NCBI RefSeq assembly: GCF_010093535.1
Contig: NW_022985176.1
Span: 1-64,000, forward strand
Origin: Lindgomyces ingoldianus
Lineage: Eukaryota > Ascomycota > Dothideomycetes > Pleosporales > Lindgomycetaceae
DNA: 64,000 bases
Direction: 5' to 3'
The number at the start of each line of letters is the position of its first letter. Positions within the stretch are counted from its first letter, which is position 1. This document shows positions 54,601 through 64,000 of this stretch, in pieces. The notes beneath the pieces were generated by a model. The model was given only the letters and a program-made list of their open reading frames with translations. It was not told the origin of the DNA and did not search any database. Position numbers and translations under genes: made by a program.

Positions 54601-56678
54601 TAAAAAAAGCTTTTACTAAAGCCCTAATACTCTACTACTTTAACTTTAAACTACTAATACTTATAGAAGCTAATGCCTTAGACTATATAGTAGTAGAAGT
54701 TCTTTTCTAGACTAAGCTAAACAGGACTATTAGGCCTATTACATACTTTTTAAAAAGAATAAGTTCTATAGAAGGTAATTATAAGATCTATAATAAGAAA
54801 TTACTTACTATAGTACACTACTTTAAATAATAGCAACCTAAACTAGAAGGTGCAGCATATCTAATATAGGTCTTATTTAACTATAAGAACTTATAGTACT
54901 TTATAACTATAAAATAACTTAGCTACTAATAAGCTTATTAGTTTAAATACTTATTTTATTTAAATTTTAAAATTACTTATTATCTTAGTTAAAATAAAAG
55001 AAAACTAGATGCCTTTATAAAGCAATTTTAAAACATCTCTACTTAAAAAAAGTGTAAAAGGCTTAACACTAAACTTTACTTTAACTTAAGCTATTTTTAG
55101 ACCTTAACTTAAATAAAATAAATTAAATAATTAATTAAATTATTACTAATAAGTATCTAAATAATAAATTTATTTAAGAAACTTTAGACCTACTTTAAAA
55201 CAGCGCTAGTTAGTTAAAAAAGGTAACACTAGCTAACTATAAAAACTAAAATAGTAAGCTATATTACTATAACTAACTTATAATTTTTAATTTTAATAAA
55301 CTAAGAATTAAACTACTTTAAATTATACATAACTTGCCTATTAAAGGACACCTAAGTAAAGAAAACACTCTTAACCTACTACAAAGAAAGTACTACTAGC
55401 CCTGCATGTTCTATACTGTACGCTAATATGTATTATGTTGCTATACTTGCTGTAAAGTAAAAGCTTTTTAAAAAAGGTATAATAGCCTACTTAAACTACT
55501 TCTAATTTTTAAATAAGCTTAGAAAGACATATTAATTAATTTTATTATAAACCTACTTTTATCTAAAAAGTATATAAATATTATAGTAGTTATTAATTAC
55601 TTAACTAAGTATTAACACTTAATACTATGTTCTTTTATAACTACCTCTAATATAGCCTAGTTATTCTACTAATATGTATAAGTTTACTATAGCCTGCCTA
55701 ATATAATTATATTAGATAGAGGTACGTAGTTTGTCTTAGCCTTCTAGAATAAACTTTATAAATAGCTCTAAATTATTTTCTATCTATCTATAGCTTTTTA
55801 CCTAGAGACTAATAGCTAGACTAAGAATGTAAACACTGTAATAGAATAAGTTCTATAAGTGTACATAAACTACTAATAAGATAACTAAGTAAAATAGTTA
55901 GCTATAGTATAGTTTAAAGCTAATAACATAACATCTAAATTAACATAAGTATCCCTATTCTTAGTAAACTATAAATACTACCTTTAAATAGAATTTAAAT
56001 TACTTTTAAATACCCTTTAACTAACTTATTAATCTATATAAGTAATAAATGTAAATAGACTTATTAATAAGATTTAAAATATATCTAAATACATTTATAA
56101 AAAGCTTACATAGGCTTAAGCTTTTTAATAAAAGTACGTAAACTAATTTTAAACTTCTGCCCTTATGTATGCAGCTAGTAAGAAGGTCTAGCTAGACACT
56201 AGAAATATCTAAATAAACTAATAATTAAAAAAACTTAATTAGAAAAACTTTAGCCTTTTTATAGTAGCTTATATAGTTTTATTATATGCTTACTAATTAA
56301 TTCTACCTAACAGCATAAAGATACACCCTGTGTTCTACGTATTATTACTGCGCTAGGTAGCTTCTAAATCTAACTATTTACCTAGATAGCTAAACTTACT
56401 ACTTAAACCTATTATTATAAATAATAAACTAGAATATATTATAAAAGATGTTAAATAAATTTAGTTTAATAAAAAGAAACATATCTATAAATACTTTATA
56501 AAATAGACTAGATATAACAAACTATTATAAGAACCTATAAAAGCCTTATAAAAGAACTTTACAGTAACCTAATTCTATGCCTAATACTTATCTAAACTAA
56601 ACTTGTACCCTAATAAAGACAACCTAATGCTAGAACTACTAATGTAAAGGATTCCCTTTCTAATAAGAGGGGGGGTAC

Positions 56679-56996
56679 TGTTACAGTATCCTCCCTAGAT
56701 CCTAGACATAACTATATTAGATGTGTACTAGAGTATTATTAGTGCATGTCTAACATAAATATAACATAACATAGACATAAACTTAAGTATAAACTGCTTT
56801 AACACTAACTAAACTTAAAATAGGCTTAATTTATACTTAAAGTGCTTAGACTTTTAAGCTAAGTATTTAATTACTAATTTTTTTTTAAACCTTTCTGTTC
56901 CTTACATAACGTCTTGTACCTACTATAATACCTCACGTAGTAATTAAACTAGACCTCTGTGAAGCTCTATAACCTTACTCGTGCACAATCGTGACA
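56679..56996 (+). repeat. 3' LTR of gypsy copy 2
   Basis: 318 bp; its last 19 bases (CTCGTGCACAATCGTGACA) are identical to those of copy 1, while its inner end is RIP-changed (TGTTACAGTATCC). Confidence 0.95.
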
Positions 56997-57249
56997 AATT
57001 TTAGCAATCCGCGCCTTTTACTTTTAAAGCTCTAGAGACTTACACAAATTATAAATTATATAGATTTTTTATTATAATACTAATTAAATGCTATAGATTC
57101 TATTCCTAGCAATAATTTACATATAATACTTTATAGAGAGGTTAATTTACCTACTATGTTAAGTCCTGCCTAATGCTAGCTCTCTCTCTTTATTTAATGC
57201 TGCATTATTATTAAAATCCTCTATTGTACTAGCAATAGGCGTAAGAGCT

Positions 57250-58950
57250 TTTTGCTTGCCTTTTATTACCTGCTAGAAGTTATTTTTAAGCTGTTAATTA
57301 ACCTGCTAAGTAAGCTCTGCCTTCTTTTATTAAGCTGCTTTTGTTTTAAGCTCCTGCAGGTAAGCTTTCTTTGCTATTACTACTTTATGCCTTTTTTTTT
57401 TAACTGCGCGCGCCTTTTTAGCTTTTTTTGCTTTTTTACACTTTACCTTTTCTTATTTTTAAAGCTGTAGAGCCTTCTTCTTAGCATCTTTTTATGCCTA
57501 ATAATTATGTGCTTCTTAGACCTTATTTAGGGACTAGAAAGTTGCACTACTATAATATTCTAGAAGTGCTTCTAGTAGAAGAGGCTTACTACGCTAGCAG
57601 CGCTTCTTCTTATTAATTAGCGCAATTTTAACCTGCTTAAGCTTACACTAAAAGAGAATGCAACGCACTAAGAATAACTAGACAGTCTTTTTAAGCTTTT
57701 ATACATCTCTTTTATAAAGATTACTAATAACATTATCTAAAAGGCTTTTAACTTTTTTTTAATTTTTTGCACTAAGCGCTAAGCTAGTGCTTTTACTAAA
57801 AAATAGTTACTTTTTTTACTTATAGCAAAATTAATCTAAGACTACTTATAGCTTAAATAGTAATAAACTAGTTACTTTAAAAGTACTAAAAATAGTTTTA
57901 TGCTTAAAAAATGTTTTTTAGGCCTTATTAAACATGCTATAAAAGTTTTTTTTTTAATTAATAATAGTCTCTAGCATCTATCTATAAAGCTAGCTAGCTT
58001 AGCTAAGTAGGCTAATAAGAAAGGTTTAAACATGCAGATATTAAGAGGCTATAGTGTATAGGTTGCATGCAGCAGGTATATAGCTAGAAGGATTTTATTG
58101 TTATTATAGTACTTAATAAACTTTATTAAAACATGTAATTTATAGCTATCTAGGAATAAAAGTTAGTACGCCTATTACACTTTTACTTTAGTCTTGTAAT
58201 TAAACACATGTTTAAGCTATGCTAGGCCTAGTTTATTATTTATTTAACTTATAAGTAATAAAGTAAAGAAAGCTTAATGCTTAAAAAAGTTAAAATTCTA
58301 TAGCTAAAAGTTTTATATATAGTTAAAAATAGCTTAGTAGATTAGCGTAGGTGTAAGAGAGCTACTGTTAGCGCAGATGCAGGCTATTATTATAATCTAC
58401 TTATAATTACTATCCTGTATAAGCTGCTGCTTAATACCTTACTTATACTACTATCTAGAGAAGATTTACTTTATTTTTAATAGTACTTTAATTAGGAAGC
58501 CCTTTTTATTTATATTATAGGTATGCTGTAGTTCTATGCTATATTACTTAATTTTTTTGCGTACAAGCTTAAAATATAGTAAGTACTTAAATGCTAAGTT
58601 AGCTTTGTTACGCGCAGCGTCTATGCTAGATGTCTATTAAGATAATAAGTTAATAAAGTGCCTTTTAATAAATTAATTAACTTAGCTCTTACTAGCTTAC
58701 TTACTACCTATTTTTATTACAAAATTTTAAATTATCTGTCTTAAAAAGAATAGACCTTTTATGTAAAGTCTATTAATGTACTCTACTAGCTCTTTCTTCT
58801 ACACTAGGCTAAGTAGTTGCTAATTTTTAAGTTTCTCTACACGCAGGTGGGTAACATGTTAGTGACGCCTTAAGAGCGTAGATTAATTAACGCTATACTG
58901 CCTAGCTACTGCAGCATAATTTAGTAATTCTCTAGGTTTTAGCAATTTTA
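57250..58950 (-). pseudogene. RIP-degraded Fot1/pogo (DDE_1) transposase
   Basis: Reading the minus strand through RIP stops gives I-A-C-I-C-A-N-S-S-S-L-T-P near 58,360-58,400, L-L-F-L-D-S-Y-K-L-H near 58,133-58,162 (Asp codon 58,148-58,150), A-T-Y-T-L-x-P-L-N-I-C-M-F-K-P near 58,030-58,075 (second Asp now Asn, 58,040-58,042), and a Lys/Arg-rich C-terminus at 57,290-57,480. This is the order in Fot1/pogo transposases: D-G-H-x-S-H, then T-H-x-L-Q-P-L-D-V. The Lys-rich tail explains the hydrophobic plus-strand ORF at 57,252-57,470, which is only its shadow. The enzyme would cut and paste the element; it is dead here. Confidence 0.85.
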
Positions 58951-59072
58951 GCAACTCTAAAGCAGCCTTAATACTGCCCATATTAGTTAAGAGAGAGGTG
59001 GTTGAAGTTTTAACAGCTTCGCGCAGAACCGTGCATTACGCGAGGCCGTGCATTACACGCTAAAACACAGTA

Positions 59073-59321
59073 TAACTTTTTCATTGAACCCCTCCCCCAA
59101 ACAATTGAGATTGGACTTTCGTGACTATTGCAATGGAAAGAATTGAGATTATAATGACTGTGCCGCATGCTAAGGATTTGTCCTGTCACAAACATAGCGT
59201 TGGCGTCAATAGCGGCGTAGCGGTGGGTCCTTTGACTATTGGCACCATAGAACAGTTGCTCGAAATAGAACGCAGGTGATATTGGAAGAGAACAGAGGCA
59301 CACGGCAACCTCTAAACCCAT
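59073..59321 (-). pseudogene. Hypothetical ORF interrupted by the Fot1/pogo element
   Basis: ATG at 59,321 opens 83 codons (MGLEVAVCLCSLPISPAFYF...) in normal-composition DNA; the frame then runs into the transposon's right end at 59,072. The frame has no recognisable domain. It may be a host gene truncated by the insertion or a chance ORF upstream of the Fig1-like gene. Confidence 0.3.
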
Positions 59322-59548
59322 ATTGTCTCATATTGGCGCTTATATATCACTCTAAAGAGGAAAATGATCAAGAAACCTGGTTTGCCAAGGTCGCTCAAAG
59401 CATCGTAGAGATCTACTTCTCTGGATCGTAATGGTCTCTAATGGAAGCGCGCGCGCATCAGTACCGGGTCCCTTCTGAGGAGAACTAAAATTAACATTCG
59501 ATGATGCGGAAGTAAAAGAAACCAAAAATTACGTGCGTGATAGGACAA

Positions 59549-59556
59549 TATAAATA
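59549..59556 (+). promoter_or_regulatory. TATA box of the Fig1-like gene
   Basis: TATAAATA, 129 bp upstream of ATG 59,685, with a C/T-rich stretch (ACCTTCTAATTCTTTCTTCC) between. Confidence 0.55.
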
Positions 59557-59684
59557 CGGAGATCCAACAAGAAATATAACTTAGCCTAGCTATCAAATTC
59601 ATATTCGCTTATTCAACCTTCTAATTCTTTCTTCCGATCCTCTATTGCAGACACAATCAGTTCTAGTTCTTCACGACCGCCAAA

Positions 59685-60693
59685 ATGGGGATTACTCAAC
59701 GCATGCGTAAGTTTTGTATAACAGGTTCCGCATATAGGCTAAAATTCCCCGCAGAAAACGTGAATTATCGTCTTCTGATATACCTTCTTCCTGTGTCTAC
59801 GTTTGTATTTTATAGTACGCTGTCATATGCTGTACTCTAGTGACTTCTGCTAACGTGTATCTAGCACTGTCGCTTACTGGATGCGTATCACAATCTCCTG
59901 GAGTTCCAAACATCTTCTTGGTGAAGTTGCAAAGTAAGGGCAATACAACTTTTCCTATTCCAGAAATACGCGTGGGATACTTCGGTAAAGGACACTCTCG
60001 TTTACATTGGTTGAACTCACTGATATATGAATAGGCATTTTTACTTTAGTATTAGGCCAATTAACCTGCCAACCAAGCTCTGGAAAGAACGCGACTGCCA
60101 TACTACAACCCACAAGTACACTTTCAGTCTCCAACGAAGCCAACTCTTACCGCTTAGCAAGCATGATATCACTCGCACTCACAATTCAGTCAAGAGTCAT
60201 GCCTGCTTTTATCGCTGGAGCTGGTGTTATGTTTACTATCAGCATCTTCTTTGTTGTGTTATTAAAGCGCGACTTCAAAACTGTGGCAAAAGGCAATACA
60301 ACCGCAGCCCGGCGTAGACAGTTCTTAAGAAAGGCATTGTTCACAGTATCGTGGCTCTCGGTTTCCTTTTCATTAGCGTCCGCAATAGCTGTCAATCAAA
60401 CAACGAACGGCATGGCCTTTGTCACTCAGACAGAGGTATCGAGCGTTAGGATCACGACTGGAACGGCGCTGAACGTGCTACAATGGCTTGCATTTACTTC
60501 TTCAGCATTATTTGCGGCAGGAATTTCAGGCATATTCATAAGAGAGGGTGGTACGATCCAATCGACTGGTTCAACAAAATCAGCTATGCATGGGAACTTT
60601 CAAAATATGAGCACGGTTTCTCCTCCACCTCCACCTCCACCGCCTCCTCCACCTCCACCGTCACCACCGCCACCGCCACCACCGCCACAATAA
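59685..60693 (+). CDS. Fig1-family membrane protein with poly-proline tail
   Basis: Model: exons 59,685-59,759, 59,816-59,984 and 60,056-60,693 (293 aa), or 60,050-60,693 with the nearer acceptor (295 aa). The first exon boundary is uncertain: GTAAGT at 59,706 is a stronger donor than GTGAAT at 59,760 but breaks the frame with the available acceptors. The protein has L-x-G-C followed by SPGVPNIFLVKL and I-R-V-G-Y-F-G, motifs of the Fig1 family (calcium regulator and membrane fusion in yeast mating), and four membrane segments (near the start, VMPAFIAGAGVMFTISIFFV, ALFTVSWLSVSFSLA, LQWLAFTSSALFAAG) with an extracellular loop after the first. The C-terminal ~25 residues are almost all proline, made by a CCN triplet run at 60,618-60,690. 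Plasma membrane location is inferred. Confidence 0.7.
60618..60690 (+). repeat. Coding CCN triplet repeat (poly-Pro)
   Basis: CCT, CCA and CCG codons encode about 24 Pro broken by one Ser at the C-terminus of the Fig1-like protein. Such a run is prone to length change. Confidence 0.9.
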
Positions 60694-61174
60694 GGTGCAA
60701 AGAAAAGATTCTTCTGGCTCCTTGGTTATACATTGGACATTCACCTTCGCACTTTGTAAATAGCATCCACAAAATCATCAATTTCTTTGCTGGCATCTTA
60801 CTCTATGGGCATCAGGTCGACAAAGATAATGGGACAAGAGGAAGGGAAGAGCTTAACGACGCGTATTTAGGAATGCTGGCACAGTGGTTCTTCGAGCGAG
60901 ATGGATGAGATGGTTGCGATAGATTGTGTGCATTGTATATTGCTGGCAATATTAAGAAACAAAAGGATCAGTTATGATATTAGTGATGTAAGGTTGGTAG
61001 TGCATGAGTCTTTCTCATATAAACCCCTTTCGCCGTTTCGTAATTAGATAACGTGATTTACAGTAGGAGTAGCAATTGACCCAGTAACAAGCTCACCCAG
61101 ACCATCCATCCACTATCCGTTGAATAACGCGTATTTGCTCTTCATACCTATACGAAACACACAAACACTTAAGG
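60694..61174. other. 3' region of the Fig1-like gene; convergent intergenic
   Basis: Plus-strand ORFs overlapping the Fig1-like frame continue to 60,908 but have no recognisable features. The Fig1-like gene and the minus-strand gene to its right are convergent here. Confidence 0.45.
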
Positions 61175-61305
61175 CTACCTAGCCATCCACTCCTTTTCAT
61201 TCTCAGCGGCAATGGCATCCTCATACTTATGATCCGTAAGCCACTCATAAACATCCTGCTTGTCTGCATGTTTTGAGTAAAACTCATGCAAAATATTGTC
61301 TAGAT
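61175..61305 (-). CDS. Probable last exon of the minus-strand gene to its right
   Basis: The minus frame is open from a good acceptor (TTGTCTCAG, ending at 61,306) to TAG at 61,175-61,177 and encodes an acidic, helical end (LDNILHEFYSKHADKQDVYE...). A 47-bp intron with GTAATT donor (61,306-61,352) would join it to a 37-bp exon at 61,353-61,389. How that exon joins the gene at 61,450-61,928 is unclear because the nearest donors are out of phase. It may be a separate gene end. Confidence 0.45.
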
Positions 61306-61449
61306 CTGAGACAATAAGCGGATGTCGTAAATATTGTAAGTAAGGAAATTACCATTGGGAGAGGCATGCAGAGACGGCCGCAAGGAAAACTGGGACGGGG
61401 TTTCCCTCAGTAGTATCAGAGTGTTAGGCAATACAGTCCCTTAATATAG

Positions 61450-61928
61450 TTAACATTGATCACGCTGAAGAAAACCTTGCACACCTTTTGGTACAGTGAA
61501 GATGAAAGGACGTTCGATAGACATGCCGTTCTCCTTGTTCTCGAAATAATTGTCGGCCGCCATTCGGATGATTTCTTGCATCATGAATGTGTTTGGCATA
61601 AGCGTCGCCCTATCCAAAGCTGTGTCTAGAATTAGTGAAGTACAATAAATAGAGGCTGAAACAACATACCCAGGCAATTCGTCCAGGCATCAGCGTTCTC
61701 ATGGTTCTCCGTTGATTGTTCAAGTGGATCGTTGATGCTTGGTTCGTTCGCCTGTCGCTCAAACCAGAATGGATTAAACGCTGAACCAGCATTAAGGCGC
61801 AATAGCGTGGCCGGGAAGCTGGAATGAGTAGAGATGACCGAATAACCACGTTGATGGGTACATCTGATTGTATGAGAGAGCCTAGAGTTTAGGGAGAAGA
61901 TAACAGGCCGGTATGTCCTACTGAACAT
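61450..61928 (-). CDS. Probable mitochondrial protein of unknown function
   Basis: ATG 61,928. Exon 1 61,670-61,928, a 44-bp intron 61,626-61,669 (GTATGT donor, CACTAAT branch site, CTAG acceptor), exon 2 61,450-61,625, stop TAA; 144 aa in this model. The N-terminus (MFSRTYRPVIFSLNSRLSHT...) is rich in Arg and Ser, with no acidic residue for over 35 positions, like a mitochondrial targeting sequence. The mature part is acidic and has no domain I know. An alternative splice near 61,470-61,500 could skip this stop and add the exons at 61,353-61,389 and 61,175-61,305. The gene points toward the Fig1-like gene. Confidence 0.6.
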
Positions 61929-62620
61929 TGTAAATGGCGATTGGAGAAAAAAGTAAAGGATTCTCACAAGGCGAAAATTTCAAGCTGGACGGAAGAACAA
62001 ATATCCGAATAACCAAGGTCCGTGCCCTAGTTAGTTGACTAAGTTAACGTTCCGGCTGCACAGTCCAGGCATCGCATCCTTTGGCCATCAAACTCACCAT
62101 CTCCACCCCATTTTCATGCCACCACGAAAATGCGCACGATCAGAAGTCTGTGCGACGCCAATCGTTATCGTCATTGCCCGCCAAACGTCGCTCGAGAAAC
62201 GGCATCAAACAAATCGAATCATACATGCTGTTCCGCGGCGCAGCAGAGGACGTGTTTGCCGTGCCGTTAGTGTACTGAAAGACGAGATCAATTTACGCTA
62301 GTACTTCTTGCTGGGGGCGCCAGACAAGATTGTAAACGAAGACTGGAAGCAATTGTCTCAGCCAAGACCAGATACTGTGATTAGAGGAGGGATGCGCAAA
62401 GCATAGAGTCGCTGAGCGCGACAGCGTTCTCAGCTATTAATCGGGAGGGTATGCGCTAATATTTAGCGCGACTCCTCTCGCGGACTAGGCCTGTAGCAGC
62501 ACGCGCCTACAACCCACGTTCTCTTCATTTCCTGCACACCACCACCATTGCAAGCTTTGCGGAAAGTGGTGAAAAGCGCGCAATTGCGATTGGCGACATG
62601 CGCTGCCCGTCTTCCTCGCT
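61929..62620. other. Divergent intergenic region with a doubtful small ORF
   Basis: The region separates the mitochondrial-type gene (minus) from the kinase (plus) and must hold both promoters. Two overlapping plus ORFs (62,081-62,278 and ATG 62,118 to 62,301, MPPRKCARSEVCATPI...) are about 60 codons, of unlike frames and with no features; I do not call them. No clear TATA box is seen. Confidence 0.45.
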
Positions 62621-63661
62621 ATGAAGCCTCTTATCGTACGAGACAAATATCAGCTAGACCTTCGACTAGGCGGTGGCTCGTATGGCGAAGTGTATGAAGG
62701 TAAGAGCATGTCGTTGCATTTGTGACAACGACTGATTGAGACAGGCCACCACCTCGAAACCGGCAAAGCAGTGGCTCTTAAACTCGAGTACAGCCAAGTT
62801 AATCCTTCACAACTCAAAAATGAAGTCGAAATCTACAGAAAACTTGAGCCCGGCAATGGTATCCCTCGGGTATACTGGGATGGCTCTGAATGCGAGTTCA
62901 GGGTAATGGCATTTGAGCTCTTGGGCCCAAGCCTGGAGAATCTTTTCAACTATTGCGGCCGCAAATTCTCACTCAAGACTGTGCTGTTACTTGCAGACCA
63001 GCTCATCTCTCGATTCCAGTATATTCATTCGAAGGGATACATCCACAGAGATGTTAAGCCGGACAATCTGCTCATGGGCATCGGCACGCAAGGCAATACT
63101 GTCTATATGACAGATATTGGTCTGGCAAAAGAGATTGAAGATTCGGATAGGCACAGCTACTCTGTGGTCGGCACACTGCGATATGCCAGCATCAATGCAC
63201 ATCTGGGAAGAGGTGAGTGCAGCACATTATATAGAAGACCTTTCTAATGCGCCATTGCAGAGCAATCCCCTCGCGATGACATGGAATCTCTTGGATATGT
63301 TCTCTTATACTTCCTTAAAGGCTCACTTCCCTGGCAGGGCCTAAAGTGTAAATCTAAGGAAAAAGAGAAGATGATCCTCAAGGAGAAGCGGCAAGCAGAG
63401 AAGCGGCAAGCAAGGAAGCGCAGTCTCTTCAATGGTGTTCCTGTTGAGTTCAAGAAGTACTTTGAGCTTATCCGCTCGGACAAGGGACTCGACTATCGCC
63501 GTTTACGACGCCTATTCCGGGGTTTGTTCTGCCGTCAGCACTTCCAGTATGACAACGTCTTTGATTGGACTAAACTAATGTACCTGGAGAAGCTGGAGGC
63601 AGAACAGGAGACGTCGGAGGCAGAACAGAACACCCCGCATGCAGAACAGGAGTCGAATTGA
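62621..63661 (+). CDS. Casein kinase 1-like protein kinase
   Basis: Exons 62,621-62,699, 62,745-63,212 and 63,261-63,661; introns of 45 and 48 bp with GTAAGA and GTGAGT donors; 315 aa. ATG 62,621 is used because the upstream ATG (62,598) stops after eight codons. Kinase motifs: Gly-rich loop GGGSYG (17-22), Lys39 in [15 protein letters not shown] (catalytic Asp129), T-D-I-G-L-A-K-E (Asp150; Ile where Phe is usual in DFG), and the CK1-type [12 protein letters not shown] (170-181) in place of the APE motif. [25 protein letters not shown] follows, as in CK1. The C-terminus is short and acidic with AEQ repeats and lacks a palmitoylation Cys pair. CK1 kinases phosphorylate acidic-primed Ser/Thr. 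Compared with canonical CK1 it is diverged ([16 protein letters not shown]), so it is probably a paralogue rather than the essential housekeeping form. Confidence 0.9.
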
Positions 63662-64000
63662 CCAGCGAAATTTGTAACATATGAATGAAATTTCAACCCC
63701 ATGCAGATATGGTTAACAACACTTATGCTATCCCTATCCAGCATTCTTGGCCTTGTCAATGTGCTATGATTGAGTGTTAAGGGCTTTCCACTCGCCTTAG
63801 GCTTAAGCAACTTCACTCTTCAGACTGCTCCGCTTTCCTTGAGTTGATCACCAATACTCTCGCATCGGCGACAGCACTGTCAGGATATTGCCTGTGCTCC
63901 AACAAATAGAAGTGAGCCTCAGCTCAGCTAACCAACTCCAGCACCTGACCAGCGAAGTCGTCGGCGGGTGGTTCAAACCGTTTTGTCATCGCTGCCATCC
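63662..64000. other. 3' region of the kinase; possible start of a minus-strand gene
   Basis: On the minus strand ATG at 63,998 opens 24 codons (MAAMTKRFEPPADDFAGQVL...) before a stop; it could be a first exon of a gene continuing left through an intron, but no clear splice pair was found. Confidence 0.3.

Larger units (their letters stand above)
51335..56996 (+). mobile_element. Ty3/gypsy element, copy 2, heavily RIP-degraded, TSD AATTT
   Basis: 5662 bp with 318-bp LTRs at 51,335-51,652 and 56,679-56,996, flanked by AATTT (51,330-51,334, 56,997-57,001). It is collinear with copy 1 without its two insertions, so it shows the uninterrupted structure of this family. Reverse transcriptase Y-I-N-N lies at 54,225-54,236. 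It carries more C-to-T and G-to-A changes than copy 1 at most differing sites (for example the zinc-knuckle Cys near 52,617 is now Tyr). It inserted 47 bp inside the left end of the Fot1/pogo element. Confidence 0.95.
51288..59072 (-). mobile_element. Fot1/pogo DNA transposon, RIP-degraded, split by gypsy copy 2
   Basis: The two ends are inverted copies: TACCATGTTTTAGCGCG at the left and, inverted, TACTGTGTTTTAGCGTG at the right, each followed by GTAATGCACGGCCTCGCG. TA lies outside both ends (51,286-51,287, 59,073-59,074). Without the 5662-bp gypsy insertion and its 5-bp duplication the element is about 2.1 kb, the usual Fot1 size. The transposase reads on the minus strand (57,250-58,950). 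It marks the border between the repeat block and the gene-rich right end. Confidence 0.85.

Noticed and set aside
57252..57470. 72-aa hydrophobic ORF that looks like a membrane protein
   Set aside because: It is the opposite strand of the Lys-rich C-terminus of the Fot1/pogo transposase; AAA and AAG codons read backwards as Phe and Leu.
60483..60908. 141-aa plus-strand ORF overlapping the Fig1-like gene
   Set aside because: It is an alternative frame of the poly-Pro coding region, which gives Ser/Thr/Ala-rich shadows.

Overview
The window looks like a chromosome segment of a filamentous ascomycete (Pezizomycotina, possibly Dothideomycetes). The signs are short 44-71 bp spliceosomal introns, a Fig1-type membrane protein gene, a casein-kinase-1-like gene, fungal transposon families (Ty3/gypsy, Ty1/copia, Fot1/pogo, Crypton) and massive C-to-T / G-to-A decay of the repeats that turns CAA, CAG, CGA and TGG codons into stops, as repeat-induced point mutation (RIP) does. 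About 1-59,072 is a transposon-rich, mostly AT-rich block. Roughly 59,073-64,000 is ordinary gene-bearing DNA with balanced composition and no visible RIP.

Layout. 1-5,200: end of an LTR element, RIP-degraded DNA, a 183-bp tandem array, a truncated Fot1-like element and a 77-bp solo LTR. 5,200-8,750: an intact RNase H ORF (minus) next to a frameshifted gag-like gene (plus). 8,752-12,018: a RIP-mutated LTR element holding a nested unmutated copy of its own family and a nested solo LTR. 13,536-14,952: a Crypton-type tyrosine recombinase remnant with a Gcr1_C domain. 15,250-19,518: a degraded copia polyprotein. 20,505-22,362: a solo LTR and a miniature LTR element. 23,122-28,595: a minus-strand copia element with both LTRs, containing an assembly gap. 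28,596-39,235: RIP-degraded repeats, including a chromodomain remnant and a deleted Fot1-like element. 39,739-47,514 and 51,335-56,996: two copies of one gypsy family. The first carries a fold-back Fot1-like insertion and a tandem miniature LTR element; the second sits inside a 2.1-kb Fot1/pogo transposon (51,288-59,072).

Between the two gypsy copies lie relics of what look like host genes: a coiled-coil gene split by the first gypsy copy, an F-box-like gene with nine RIP-type stops, and a small cysteine-rich secreted protein gene with two. The right end holds a Fig1-like four-TM protein, a probable mitochondrial protein of unknown function and a CK1-like kinase.

Many insertions can be placed precisely because their target-site duplications (TSDs) are visible, so the order of events can often be read. 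The most striking general pattern is that RIP damage fades at the outer edges of LTR elements: the outer part of each LTR is spared while the inner part of its partner is mutated. All homology calls rest on reading translations and motifs by eye; no database search was possible.
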